Of a stretch of DNA of 35,401 nucleotides, positions 6,858 through 13,808 are shown piece after piece. The notes under the pieces were generated by a model that worked only from the letters and a program-made list of their open reading frames with translations, ran no database searches and was not told the DNA's origin. The translations under genes were made by a program, and so were the position numbers. The DNA is from a bacterium (lineage in GTDB: Bacteria; Actinomycetota; Acidimicrobiia; Spongiisociales; Spongiisociaceae), in NCBI GenBank assembly GCA_028821575.1, contig JAPPFW010000030.1, forward strand, positions 1-35,401. Direction: 5' to 3'. The first letter of the stretch is position 1; the number at the start of each line of letters is the position of its first letter.

Positions 6858-7715
6858 ATGTCCTTTTCGCGAGTCCGGGCGATGGCGATCAGCAGCCTTG
6901 TGGCAGCGGTCGCGCTGGCCGCCACGCTTGGTCCGGAAGCGTCCGCCCTCCATCAAGCCGCGGTGCCCGATAGATGGGTGCTGGAGGCAGGCGGGGTTCT
7001 GACCGCGGGCCAGGCCCTTGTCTCCCCGAACGGCCGCACGAAGCTCCGATTCGATCATGACGGGGATCTCGTCCTCTACCGGGACGGGACGGCCACGTGG
7101 TCGTCCGGCACCAGCGGCACCGGTGCCGACAGGGTGATCATGCAGGCCGACGGCGAATTGGCCGTCTATGGGCCGCTCGCCTACGGCCCCCAGCCTGTCT
7201 GGAGGTCGGACAGCGGCGGATTCCCGGGGGCGGTTCTGTCGGTGCAGGACGAGGGCGGGGCCGTGGTTCGAAGGCCGGACACCCCGATCCTCTGGTCGGC
7301 AGCCCTTCCGGCTCCTGAAGTGGGCCTGTCAGGCGTGCAGCACATCGTGTATGGGCGGGGCGACCAGATGGTGTGGTTGGTGGCCGCCGACGGGACGCTG
7401 TTCGACTCCTATCCGGTCAGCGGTAGGGCCACCTACCCGCGGCCAGGCCGCTACAAGGTGTTCTCGAAGTCCCGGTACACGCAGTCTCGAACGGGCACTG
7501 TCCTGATGGAATACATGGTGAGGTTCGTGAAACGACTGCCCGCCAGATCGGTGGGTTTCCACACCATCCCCACGACTCGCTCGGGAAGGCCCGTCCAGAC
7601 GGTCGACGAACTGGGACAGTTCCGTTCGGCGGGATGCGTGCGCCAGCGGAACGACAAGGCCGAACAGCTCTACCACTGGACGCCGGTCGGGACACCCGTC
7701 GTGGTTCTTGCCTGA
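6858..7715 (+). CDS. Secreted bulb-type lectin / L,D-transpeptidase (YkuD) fusion, copy 2
   Basis: Paralogue of the preceding gene with the same length (285 aa) and layout: signal segment (about 7-30), lectin-like region and YkuD domain with H235 and C260 at identical positions. The stretch around C260 (QTVDELGQFRS, GCVRQRNDKA, GTPVVVLA) is nearly identical between copies. The signal peptide, the loop around 100-125 and the segment before His235 have diverged. The lectin motif is more degenerate here (DHDGDLVLY). A TACGAT hexamer at 6841-6846 lies 11 nt before the ATG and could be the -10 of its own promoter. The pattern fits tandem duplication followed by selection on the catalytic part, possibly with specialised binding by each copy. 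Confidence 0.85.
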   Translation: MSFSRVRAMAISSLVAAVALAATLGPEASALHQAAVPDRWVLEAGGVLTAGQALVSPNGRTKLRFDHDGDLVLYRDGTATWSSGTSGTGADRVIMQADGELAVYGPLAYGPQPVWRSDSGGFPGAVLSVQDEGGAVVRRPDTPILWSAALPAPEVGLSGVQHIVYGRGDQMVWLVAADGTLFDSYPVSGRATYPRPGRYKVFSKSRYTQSRTGTVLMEYMVRFVKRLPARSVGFHTIPTTRSGRPVQTVDELGQFRSAGCVRQRNDKAEQLYHWTPVGTPVVVLA

Positions 7716-7732
7716 CGTCCAGGCAGGAGACG

Positions 7733-7765
7733 GTGGGCACCCGTAGTTCGGCGCTAGGTGCCCAC
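7733..7765. terminator. Bidirectional terminator-like hairpin
   Basis: GTGGGCACC (7733-7741) and GGTGCCCAC (7757-7765) form a perfect 9-bp stem with a 15-nt loop. It lies exactly between the stop codons of two converging genes. No U-tract is present, as is common for actinobacterial hairpins. Confidence 0.6.
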
Positions 7766-7772
7766 GGTCGGA

Positions 7773-9413
7773 TCACTCGGTCGCCGACGCCTCCAACGCT
7801 GCAGGCACCTCCGGGATGTCGGTGTCGAACAGCCAGGATCGGGTCAGTTCCACGGCGTCGCGCCCGGCGAGTTCGTCGACGATCCGCAGGAAGGACCCGG
7901 TGTCGGTAGCCGCACCCGCTGCCCTCTCGTAGTGAGTTCGCAGGATGTCGAGAAAGGTCGGGTCCCCGACCTCAACCCGGAGGGCGTGGAGGGTCAGAGC
8001 GCCCCGGCCGTACACGGCATAGAAGTCGAAGAGTTGATCGATCCCGATTCCCTTGGGAGGAGCGGCTTTCGTGTCGAGTAGCGTCTCGTACCACCCCGCC
8101 ATGACTTCGTCGAGGTCCAGGCCTTGGCTTTCGGCCAGGAACATGAAGGGAATGTAGAAGGCGAAACCCTCGTTCATCCAGATGTCGCTCCAGTCGGCAA
8201 TCGTCACCGAGTTGCCGATCCACTGGTGCATGACCTCGTGGGCGATGATGTACGGGTCCAGGGTGTCCGAACCGTGCACGGAGAGAGTCTGGTTCTCGAG
8301 TGCGTAGCCGGTCTCGAATGGCAGCACCAGCGTCCCGTATGCCTCGAACGGGTAGGGACCGAAAATGGTCTCGAAGTACCGGATCGCATCCGGAGCTATG
8401 GACAGGGCTGATGTCAGCGTCGGATCGAAGTCCGAAGGCACGTAATCGCGGATCAAGAGACCGTCCGCCAGTAGCGTCTCCCGCCTTTCGAAGTCACCGA
8501 TGTAGACCGCGGCCAGGTACGTGGCCATCGGATCGTCCATCTGCCAGGTGGCGGTAGTGCTGCCGTCATCGGTGACCTCCTCCACCAGAACCCCGGTGGC
8601 TGCTGCCGTCGTCCCGGCTGGCACGGTGATGCGGAACATGAAGGTCGCCTTGTCGGTCGGATGGTTGTTCCCTGGGAACCACGACATGGCTGCCGACGGC
8701 TGGTTGACGGTGAAGATGACCCCGTCCACCCACTTCCATCCCATCGTCATGAACGGCACCCCCGGATCATCGATCTGTTCGGGCGTCCCCGAGTAGCTCA
8801 CGGTTACCGAGAACGGCTCGCCCTCCGGGATCAGGACCGGGGACCGTACGGTCATCTCGGAGCCGTCGCGCGTGTAGGCAGCCGGCTCACCATTTACGGC
8901 GACCGCTTCAACGTCCAGCCCCGAAAGGTCGAGGTTGAACGAGGACAGATCATGGGTCGCCAGCGCCGAAAGCGCGGTCGTCGCCTCCAACGTGTTGGCT
9001 ACGGGATCGACATCTAGCTCGATCTCGTAGTGGATGACGTCGTAGCCGCCGTTGCCCAGCAAAGGGTAGAAACTGTCGCCCACGCCCGCACTACCGACCG
9101 TTTCGGGAGGGAACCCCGCCGCTTCGGTGGTGGAAGGCGGAGGCTCGTCCATCTCGCCGCCACTCGCAGTCGTGGTCGTTTCCGCCGGTTCGGTCGTTGA
9201 AGGGGTGGTCACCGGACCTGTCGTGACGACGCTGACGGGTACGGTCGAGGAGGAGCTCGTTACGGAGGCGGTGGTCGTCGCGGAGGCGGTGGTCGCAGGC
9301 TCCTGCGCAACCGTGGTAGCGGATGTCCCCGAACCGTCGGGGGTGTCCGTACTGCCGCAGGCCAATCCCAGAAGAACCGAGACAGCCAGGACGGCGAGCG
9401 TCTGTCTGTTCAC
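7773..9413 (-). CDS. M1-family zinc metallopeptidase, exported lipoprotein
   Basis: Predicted surface aminopeptidase of 546 aa. A signal peptide ends in a lipobox-like LGLAC, so the protein should be lipid-anchored at the cell surface. A long Thr/Ser/Val/Glu-rich linker (roughly residues 25-105) follows, then the M1 N-terminal beta domain and the catalytic domain. That domain has HEVMH (about 392-396) and the third zinc ligand in NEGFAF (Glu about 415). The usual GAMEN substrate motif appears as YALENQT. The protein ends soon after the catalytic domain and lacks the large helical C-terminal domain of PepN, so it is a short M1 form. The start is placed at the second of two adjacent GTG codons, 6 nt after a CATACT -10-like hexamer (9425-9420). 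The first GTG (9416) or an upstream codon remains possible. Substrate range is unknown. Confidence 0.85.
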   Translation of the reverse strand: MNRQTLAVLAVSVLLGLACGSTDTPDGSGTSATTVAQEPATTASATTTASVTSSSSTVPVSVVTTGPVTTPSTTEPAETTTTASGGEMDEPPPSTTEAAGFPPETVGSAGVGDSFYPLLGNGGYDVIHYEIELDVDPVANTLEATTALSALATHDLSSFNLDLSGLDVEAVAVNGEPAAYTRDGSEMTVRSPVLIPEGEPFSVTVSYSGTPEQIDDPGVPFMTMGWKWVDGVIFTVNQPSAAMSWFPGNNHPTDKATFMFRITVPAGTTAAATGVLVEEVTDDGSTTATWQMDDPMATYLAAVYIGDFERRETLLADGLLIRDYVPSDFDPTLTSALSIAPDAIRYFETIFGPYPFEAYGTLVLPFETGYALENQTLSVHGSDTLDPYIIAHEVMHQWIGNSVTIADWSDIWMNEGFAFYIPFMFLAESQGLDLDEVMAGWYETLLDTKAAPPKGIGIDQLFDFYAVYGRGALTLHALRVEVGDPTFLDILRTHYERAAGAATDTGSFLRIVDELAGRDAVELTRSWLFDTDIPEVPAALEASATE

Positions 9414-9498
9414 CACGCCAGTATGACAGGTGTCTGTAGTGCCTCCTGAGGGTATGGCTACCGAGCAGGTGCGTGCTGACGATGCGCTGAGTGGTGCC

Positions 9499-9533
9499 CT
9501 GACCACTGACCACCGACGACCGGCAACTGCCGG
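9499..9533. repeat. Heptamer-phased repeat (CTGACCA-type)
   Basis: Two perfect CTGACCA units are followed by CCGACGA, CCGGCAA and CTGCCGG in the same 7-bp phase. The perfect part is the same heptamer as at 194-228. It lies in the divergent region between the M1 peptidase and MaoC genes. Confidence 0.7.
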
Positions 9534-9546
9534 CGGACAACCGGTC

Positions 9547-9552
9547 TATTGT
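9547..9552 (+). promoter_or_regulatory. Candidate -10 hexamer TATTGT for the MaoC-LLM pair
   Basis: TATTGT lies 31 nt before the ATG at 9584, leaving room for the Shine-Dalgarno at 9574-9578. No clear -35 is visible. Confidence 0.3.
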
Positions 9553-9583
9553 CTTGCCGAGCACAGGACAGTCAGGAGTTGGC

Positions 9584-10108
9584 ATGCCGTACAAGGAGAC
9601 CTGGTTCGGGCGTTACTACGAGGACTTCGAGGTCGGTGACGTGTACCGCTCATCGATCGGTCGCACCATCACCGAGGCCGACAACGTCTGGATGACGTTG
9701 CTCACCATGAACACAAACCAGTCCCACTTCAACGACCATTACGCGGAGACCACCCCGTTCGGTAAACCGATCGTCAACTCGGGCGTGACGCTGGCCATCG
9801 TGCTCGGCATGAGCGTGATCGACACGTCACAGAAGGCTTTCGCCAACCTGGGCTGGGACCGGATCAAGCTGACGTATCCGGTGATGGTGGGCGACACCCT
9901 CTACGTCGAGTCGCAGGTCCTCGACAAGCGGGAGTCGAAGTCCCGACCCTATGGCGGGATCGTGAAGGTCCGCACCCGCGGCCTGAACCAGGACGGCAAG
10001 ACGGTGCTGGTCTACGAGCGTTCGATCTTCATCTACAAGCGGACCGCCACCCAGGACAAGGGCTACTGGCCGGAGCCCGACGTACCCATCGAGGAGTTGG
10101 GCGTCTGA
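9584..10108 (+). CDS. MaoC-family dehydratase (single hot-dog type)
   Basis: A 174-aa acyl-thioester hydratase/dehydratase resembling the mesaconyl-CoA hydratase / beta-methylmalyl-CoA dehydratase branch by the block SHFNDHYA and the following GKPIVNSG. At the usual D-x4-H site the sequence reads N43-TNQS-H48, so Asp is replaced by Asn. Either this branch uses a different acid or the enzyme is altered. The start is set at 9584 because AGGAG (9574-9578) lies 5 nt upstream; an in-frame ATG at 9554 would precede that site. The stop codon overlaps the ATG of the LLM oxidoreductase (TGATG), which implies translational coupling. The substrate is unknown. Confidence 0.82.
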   Translation: MPYKETWFGRYYEDFEVGDVYRSSIGRTITEADNVWMTLLTMNTNQSHFNDHYAETTPFGKPIVNSGVTLAIVLGMSVIDTSQKAFANLGWDRIKLTYPVMVGDTLYVESQVLDKRESKSRPYGGIVKVRTRGLNQDGKTVLVYERSIFIYKRTATQDKGYWPEPDVPIEELGV

Positions 10109-11118
10109 TGGACCTCGATCTGTATATCTGGTCCGACTCCTTCCCCGAGTTGGAGCAGGTGGCGGCGTCGGCGGAGCGGGCCGGCTTCCGTACGCTGTGG
10201 TCGGCGGAGTTGGATCGTTCCGCATTCATCCCCGTGGCGGTGATGGCCCGGGCGACCTCCGAGATACGTCTCGGTACCGGGATCGCGTGGGCGTTCCCCC
10301 GCAGCCCGATGGTCACAGCCCTGACGGCGCTGGATCTCGACGAGTTGTGCGGTGGGAGGCTGGTACTCGGCCTGGGAAGCGGGGTACGGCGCCTCAACGA
10401 GGCATGGCTGGACGTTGAATGGGACCGTCCTGTCCGGCGCCTGGACGACACCGTCCGCATCGTGCGCGCCTTGGTGGCCGGAGCCCATGAGGGCCGGCCG
10501 ATCCGCCACGACGGGGCGGCATCGATCGACCTGCGCGGCTACCGCCGCGCGTTCCAGCCGGCGCGTACGGAGATTCCCGTGTACCTGGCGGCCGTCGGCG
10601 AGCAGATGACCAGGCTGGCCGGGCGCACCGCGGACGGCTGGCTGGCGCACGAACTGGGTTCTCCCGAGTACGTCCGCCAGCGCATCCTTCCCAACGTCGT
10701 CAACGGCCTGGCGCAGGGAGGCCGGGAACGCCGCGACATCGATCTGGTGGCATCGGCGTGCGGCATGGTGTTGCCCGACGGTAGGGAAGCCCTTCGCAAT
10801 ACCGCCGGCCTGGTGGCCTTCTACGCATCGGTGAAGACCTACACCGGGTTCTTCGCCTTCCACGGATTCGAGCACGAGGCCCTCCGGATACAGGCGTTGT
10901 TCAGGCAGGGCGACATACGGGGCATGATCGGCGCGGTTCCCGACGAGATGGTCGACGCGTTAACCGTCTCGGGAACGCCGGAGCGGGCCCGGGAGAAGCT
11001 GGCCGCCTACGAGGGACTGGTCGACACTGTGAAGCTCAGCCCACCCACCCACTTCGTCTCCAAGGAAGTCACCCGCACTGCCCAGCAGTCCCTGATCGAC
11101 ACGTTTGGTGTTTGGTGA
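10108..11118 (+). CDS. LLM-class flavin/F420-dependent oxidoreductase
   Basis: A TIM-barrel oxidoreductase of 336 aa in the luciferase-like superfamily, many actinobacterial members of which use coenzyme F420. Typical marks are the N-terminal SAERAGF block, the strand IRLGTGIAWAFPRSPM (about 53-68), GRLVLGLGSG (about 83-92) and a C-terminal GTPERAREKLAAYEG segment. Which cofactor is used (FMN or F420) cannot be read directly. Its ATG overlaps the end of the MaoC gene, so the two should form one transcription unit acting on related acyl compounds. The last codons (TFGVW) are formed by a heptamer repeat that runs through the stop codon, so the extreme C-terminus looks recently altered. Confidence 0.85.
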   Translation: MDLDLYIWSDSFPELEQVAASAERAGFRTLWSAELDRSAFIPVAVMARATSEIRLGTGIAWAFPRSPMVTALTALDLDELCGGRLVLGLGSGVRRLNEAWLDVEWDRPVRRLDDTVRIVRALVAGAHEGRPIRHDGAASIDLRGYRRAFQPARTEIPVYLAAVGEQMTRLAGRTADGWLAHELGSPEYVRQRILPNVVNGLAQGGRERRDIDLVASACGMVLPDGREALRNTAGLVAFYASVKTYTGFFAFHGFEHEALRIQALFRQGDIRGMIGAVPDEMVDALTVSGTPERAREKLAAYEGLVDTVKLSPPTHFVSKEVTRTAQQSLIDTFGVW

Positions 11119-11124
11119 TTGGTG
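11104..11124. repeat. Heptamer repeat TTTGGTG x3 running through a stop codon
   Basis: TTTGGTG, TTTGGTG and ATTGGTG are tandem with a 7-bp period. The TGA stop of the LLM oxidoreductase gene (11116-11118) spans the junction of the second and third units. Confidence 0.75.
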
Positions 11125-11128
11125 TCGC

Positions 11129-11147
11129 GCCGGCCTCCTCAGCCGGC
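11129..11147. terminator. Candidate hairpin between converging genes
   Basis: Two copies of the self-complementary GCCGGC (11129-11134 and 11142-11147) can pair across a 7-nt loop. They lie between the LLM gene and pyrE and overlap the pyrE stop codon. There is no U-tract. Confidence 0.4.
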
Positions 11148-11723
11148 CGTGCCCGCCACGCTTCCAAGCGTCACCGGTTCGATCCCGAGATTCTCGTATG
11201 TGGCCATGGGGAAGTAGGGCACCCCGCGGTCAGCGAGTCTTACGGTCGCTAGGCCGCTTCGATCGACGAGCGTTACAGCAGCCACAACCTCTGCCCCGGT
11301 CTCTTCGACGATGTCCAAGGCCTTCAGGATCGATCCTCCGGTCGTGACGACGTCGTCGACGAGGAGTACCCTCACCGCCGGCCCGATTCGCGCTCCCTCG
11401 ATCCACTGCTTCGTACCGTGCCCCTTGGGTTCCTTGCGGACCACGAACCAGCTGGTGTCGCTAGCCGCCGCGATCCCGACCGCCAATGCGTCGGCGCCCA
11501 GTGTGGGACCACCGGCGGCGTCGAAACGGAGTCCGGCGTTCTCGACTGCCTCGAAGATCGCCTGGCCGGCAATCCGAAGGTCCCGCCACGCGGCCAAGCC
11601 CTTCTTCGCGTCGATGAAGTGGGAGGACCAGCCACCGGCAGATAGCCGCACCGGCTGGTCGAGCGCTCGCAGGGCCTTGGAACGGAGAATGCCGAGGAGC
11701 TGCTCCCGCACTGGTGAAAGCAA
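11139..11723 (-). CDS. pyrE: Orotate phosphoribosyltransferase
   Basis: Converts orotate and PRPP to OMP in pyrimidine synthesis. The PRPP-binding motif RVLLVDDVVTTGGSI is present, as are the family lysine/histidine loop FVVRKEPKGHGTK and the N-terminal orotate-binding block around SSHFIDAKK. From the proposed TTG start the protein is 194 aa, in the normal range. An in-frame ATG at 11771 would add 16 residues, but it lies inside an inverted repeat and upstream of a TATAGT -10-like hexamer (11762-11757). That makes the longer form unlikely. GAGAAAGGG upstream of the TTG could act as ribosome binding site; a GTG at 11711 is another option. It stands apart from other pyrimidine genes. A general PRTase of other specificity is possible but less likely. 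Confidence 0.85.
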   Translation of the reverse strand: MLSPVREQLLGILRSKALRALDQPVRLSAGGWSSHFIDAKKGLAAWRDLRIAGQAIFEAVENAGLRFDAAGGPTLGADALAVGIAAASDTSWFVVRKEPKGHGTKQWIEGARIGPAVRVLLVDDVVTTGGSILKALDIVEETGAEVVAAVTLVDRSGLATVRLADRGVPYFPMATYENLGIEPVTLGSVAGTAG

Positions 11724-11756
11724 ACCGACCGCCCTTTCTCCCCGTATCCCGTCGCC

Positions 11757-11784
11757 ACTATATGCCCCCATGCACAGGCATGGG
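11757..11784 (-). promoter_or_regulatory. pyrE promoter with operator-like dyad
   Basis: On the minus strand TATAGT (11762-11757) is a near-consensus -10. Four nucleotides upstream of it is a perfect 7-bp dyad, CCCATGC and GCATGGG (11767-11784, 4-nt centre), occupying the spacer and -35 zone. That is the classic place for a repressor operator. The same dyad could also fold as a hairpin in a transcript reading through from upstream. Confidence 0.5.
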
Positions 11785-11944
11785 CCAGTGCTACAGAGTT
11801 TCTGCCTGTCGCCGAGCGGAAGGAGAGATCCGCGGCCCCAGCCAGTTAGCGACCAGGGGGTGCTGGTAAGGAGGGAACCGGACTACACCTAGCGAGGTGC
11901 ACCATGGCTCTCTTCGCACTCAAGCTAGTCCCAGGTGACGGGAG
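11785..11944. other. Gap upstream of pyrE, nothing recognised
   Basis: Between the pyrE promoter dyad and the stop codon of the 57-aa mini-protein there is no convincing gene on either strand. No RNA landmark was recognised either. Confidence 0.4.
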
Positions 11945-12118
11945 TCATCTGAGTACTGCAATGATGATGGCGGCTGCGCTTGAGACGAGTCCGGTCATCC
12001 GTCCGACGATCCACCTCGTCTGCTCGGCAAAGTGCTTCTCGATATCGGCGGCGCGGAGGCCCGAGATGGCAGCATCCAGCCGGTCTTGGCTGACGTACGG
12101 ATCAGCGGTGGTGGACAT
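11945..12118 (-). CDS. Small membrane-tail protein, 57 aa
   Basis: A short gene with a good ribosome binding site (AAGGGGAG, ending about 5 nt before the ATG at 12118). The protein has an acidic/basic amphipathic first half (DRLDAAISGLRAADIEKHF, about 12-30), then RWIVGRMTG and one hydrophobic C-terminal helix (about 42-56) ending in Leu-Arg. This coiled-coil-plus-tail-anchor layout resembles small phage-holin or XhlA/DUF1640-like mini-proteins, but I do not recognise a named family. A CTACCT-N9-AGGTAG dyad lies 36 nt upstream and could be its operator. Downstream is pyrE, 160 bp beyond on the same strand. Coding status is inferred from the ribosome binding site, the residue pattern and the absence of another explanation. 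Confidence 0.55.
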   Translation of the reverse strand: MSTTADPYVSQDRLDAAISGLRAADIEKHFAEQTRWIVGRMTGLVSSAAAIIIAVLR

Positions 12119-12153
12119 GGAACTCCCCTTACCCTCAACTGCCCGGTGGAACC

Positions 12154-12174
12154 CTACCTTAGTGTTCTAGGTAG
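12154..12174 (-). promoter_or_regulatory. Operator-like dyad CTACCT-N9-AGGTAG
   Basis: A perfect 6-bp inverted repeat with a 9-nt spacer lies 36 nt upstream of the 57-aa mini-protein start, in its presumed promoter region. The spacing would suit a dimeric regulator. No matching -35/-10 pair could be placed with confidence. Confidence 0.35.
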
Positions 12175-12200
12175 ACAAAGGGAGTTATCGTATCAATTCG

Positions 12201-12255
12201 GCCAACCGACGAGCCGCCAACCACCAATCACCCGCCAACCACCAGCCACCAGCCA
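12201..12255. repeat. Heptamer-phased C/A-rich repeat (CCACCAG-type)
   Basis: A degenerate array built from units such as GCCAACC, CACCAAT and CAGCCAC keeps a 7-bp phase. It ends next to the stop codon of the acyl-CoA dehydrogenase gene (12256-12258). Confidence 0.6.
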
Positions 12256-13419
12256 CTAATCGATCACTGCCCTCTCTGACACCAAGCCCTTGGCGATGAC
12301 CATCTTCATGATGTCGTTGGTGCCCTCGCCGATCACCATCAGGGGCGCGTCCCGGTACAGGCGCTCGATGTCCAGTTCCTGGGAGTAGCCCATCCCGCCG
12401 TGGATCCGCATCGAGTCGAGGGAGTTCTCGACGCCGGCCTCTGAGGCGAAGTACTTGGCCATTCCCGCCTCGATGTCGACGCGCTTGCCCTTGTCGGCCT
12501 CGGCGGCCGCCCACCAGGTGAGCAACCGCGCTGCCTGCACCTTCGTGGCCATCTCGGCGAGCTTGAGCTGGATGGCCTGGAACCCGGAGATGGGCTTGCC
12601 GAACGCGTGCCGCTCCTTGCTGTACGCGAGGGCCTGGCTGTAAGCCTCCTGGGCTATCCCGACGCCCCGGGCGGCGATGTTGATACGCCCGATCTCGAGG
12701 CCGCTCAGCACCTGCTGCAGGCCGCGGCCCTCCACGCCACCCAGCAGGTTCGCCGATGGAACCCTCACGTCGTCGAGCCGCACCTCGCAACTCTCCGTCC
12801 CCTTGTATCCGAGCTTGGGAAGATCGCGCGACACCTCGAAGCCCGGCGTGCCGCCGTCCACGAGGAGCACGCTCATACCCCGATGGGCCGGAACGGCTCC
12901 GGGATCGGTCTTCACCAGCACCGGTAGCGGGTCGGCGAAGCGAGCGTTGGTGATCCACATCTTCGTACCGCTGATGATGTAGTCGTCACCGTCGCGGACC
13001 GCCCGTGTCTTGATCCCCTGCAGGTCGGTTCCGGCATCGGGTTCGGTGAGGGCAAGCGCCGTGCGCCTCTCCCCGGTCGCCAGGTCCGGCAGGTACGTTG
13101 CCCGTTGTTCCTCGGTCCCGTGCTTGGCGATCATGAAGCACGAGAGGGTGTGGCTTCCCAGGATCCCGGCGATCCCCATCCACCCGCGGCTGATCTCCTC
13201 GAACACGATCGCCAGGGTGATCAGGTCGGCTCCCAGGCCGCCGTACTCCTCGGGAACGGTGAGCCCGAACAGGCCCAGCTGTTGCATCGTCTTGACTATC
13301 TCGGTGGGGTAGCGGCCGCTGTGTTCCCATTCGATGGCAACGGGCCGTATCTCGCGGTTGACGAAGTCGCGAACGGTGGAGCGAAACAGCGCGTGCTCCT
13401 CACTCAGGCTGAAGTCCAT
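12256..13419 (-). CDS. Acyl-CoA dehydrogenase
   Basis: FAD-dependent alpha,beta-dehydrogenation of an acyl-CoA, with electrons passed to ETF. It has the three-part ACAD fold. The signature ALTEPDAGTD lies near residue 125, and a C-terminal IHGGMGYSQELDIERLYRDA is followed by the catalytic base E365 in GEGTNDI (short/medium-chain position). From ATG at 13419 it is 387 aa, the normal length. GGAGGAG lies 6 nt upstream and rules out the longer reading from 13482. The ATG overlaps the last base of the DUF35 gene's stop (TGATG). As last gene of the CoA operon it presumably oxidises an intermediate made by the genes before it. The acyl group cannot be predicted by eye. Confidence 0.92.
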   Translation of the reverse strand: MDFSLSEEHALFRSTVRDFVNREIRPVAIEWEHSGRYPTEIVKTMQQLGLFGLTVPEEYGGLGADLITLAIVFEEISRGWMGIAGILGSHTLSCFMIAKHGTEEQRATYLPDLATGERRTALALTEPDAGTDLQGIKTRAVRDGDDYIISGTKMWITNARFADPLPVLVKTDPGAVPAHRGMSVLLVDGGTPGFEVSRDLPKLGYKGTESCEVRLDDVRVPSANLLGGVEGRGLQQVLSGLEIGRINIAARGVGIAQEAYSQALAYSKERHAFGKPISGFQAIQLKLAEMATKVQAARLLTWWAAAEADKGKRVDIEAGMAKYFASEAGVENSLDSMRIHGGMGYSQELDIERLYRDAPLMVIGEGTNDIMKMVIAKGLVSERAVID

Positions 13420-13808
13420 CAGTTCTCCTCCGGGTCGGTTTCGAATACGGGAAGGTTCCGGCCATCGGCCAGCGGTGTCCACGCCAGCCGGACCGGCGCG
13501 TCACAGCGTACGCCGGTTCCGGTCACGGTAGCCAGGATCCGGGGTCCCTCGTCGAGGGTAACGATGACGATCGTGTAGGGCGGCTCGAACGTGGCTGGAT
13601 CCGGTGACCGGTGGCTGCGGGTGAACGAGTAGATGGTGCCGGCGCCCGCCGCTTCCACCCATCCCAGGTGGACCCCTCCGCAGCGCACGCACATCGCCCG
13701 GGGGTAGTGCTGCCTGTGCCCGCACGACCGGCAAGTTTGGACCAGCAGGCGGCGCTCCCGGGTGGCCTCCCACCATTGCCGCGCTTCGGGGGAGACCTCG
13801 GGCATCAT
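13419..13808 (-). CDS. DUF35-type zinc-ribbon / OB-fold acyl-CoA-associated protein
   Basis: A 129-aa protein with an N-terminal rubredoxin-like zinc ribbon (CRSCG and CVRCG, about residues 26-44) and a C-terminal OB-fold. DUF35 proteins bind thiolase-like or MaoC partners. In steroid side-chain degradation, for example, they form complexes with the Ltp2 retro-aldolase. The ATG overlaps the stop codon of the thiolase-like gene just upstream (CGATGATG), and its own stop overlaps the dehydrogenase start, so all three are coupled. A role as obligate partner of the adjacent thiolase-like protein is well supported by context. Confidence 0.88.
   Translation of the reverse strand: MMPEVSPEARQWWEATRERRLLVQTCRSCGHRQHYPRAMCVRCGGVHLGWVEAAGAGTIYSFTRSHRSPDPATFEPPYTIVIVTLDEGPRILATVTGTGVRCDAPVRLAWTPLADGRNLPVFETDPEEN

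Noticed and set aside
11139..11771. pyrE starting at the ATG at 11771
   Set aside because: That ATG is inside a perfect dyad and upstream of a good -10 hexamer, and the added residues do not resemble PyrE.
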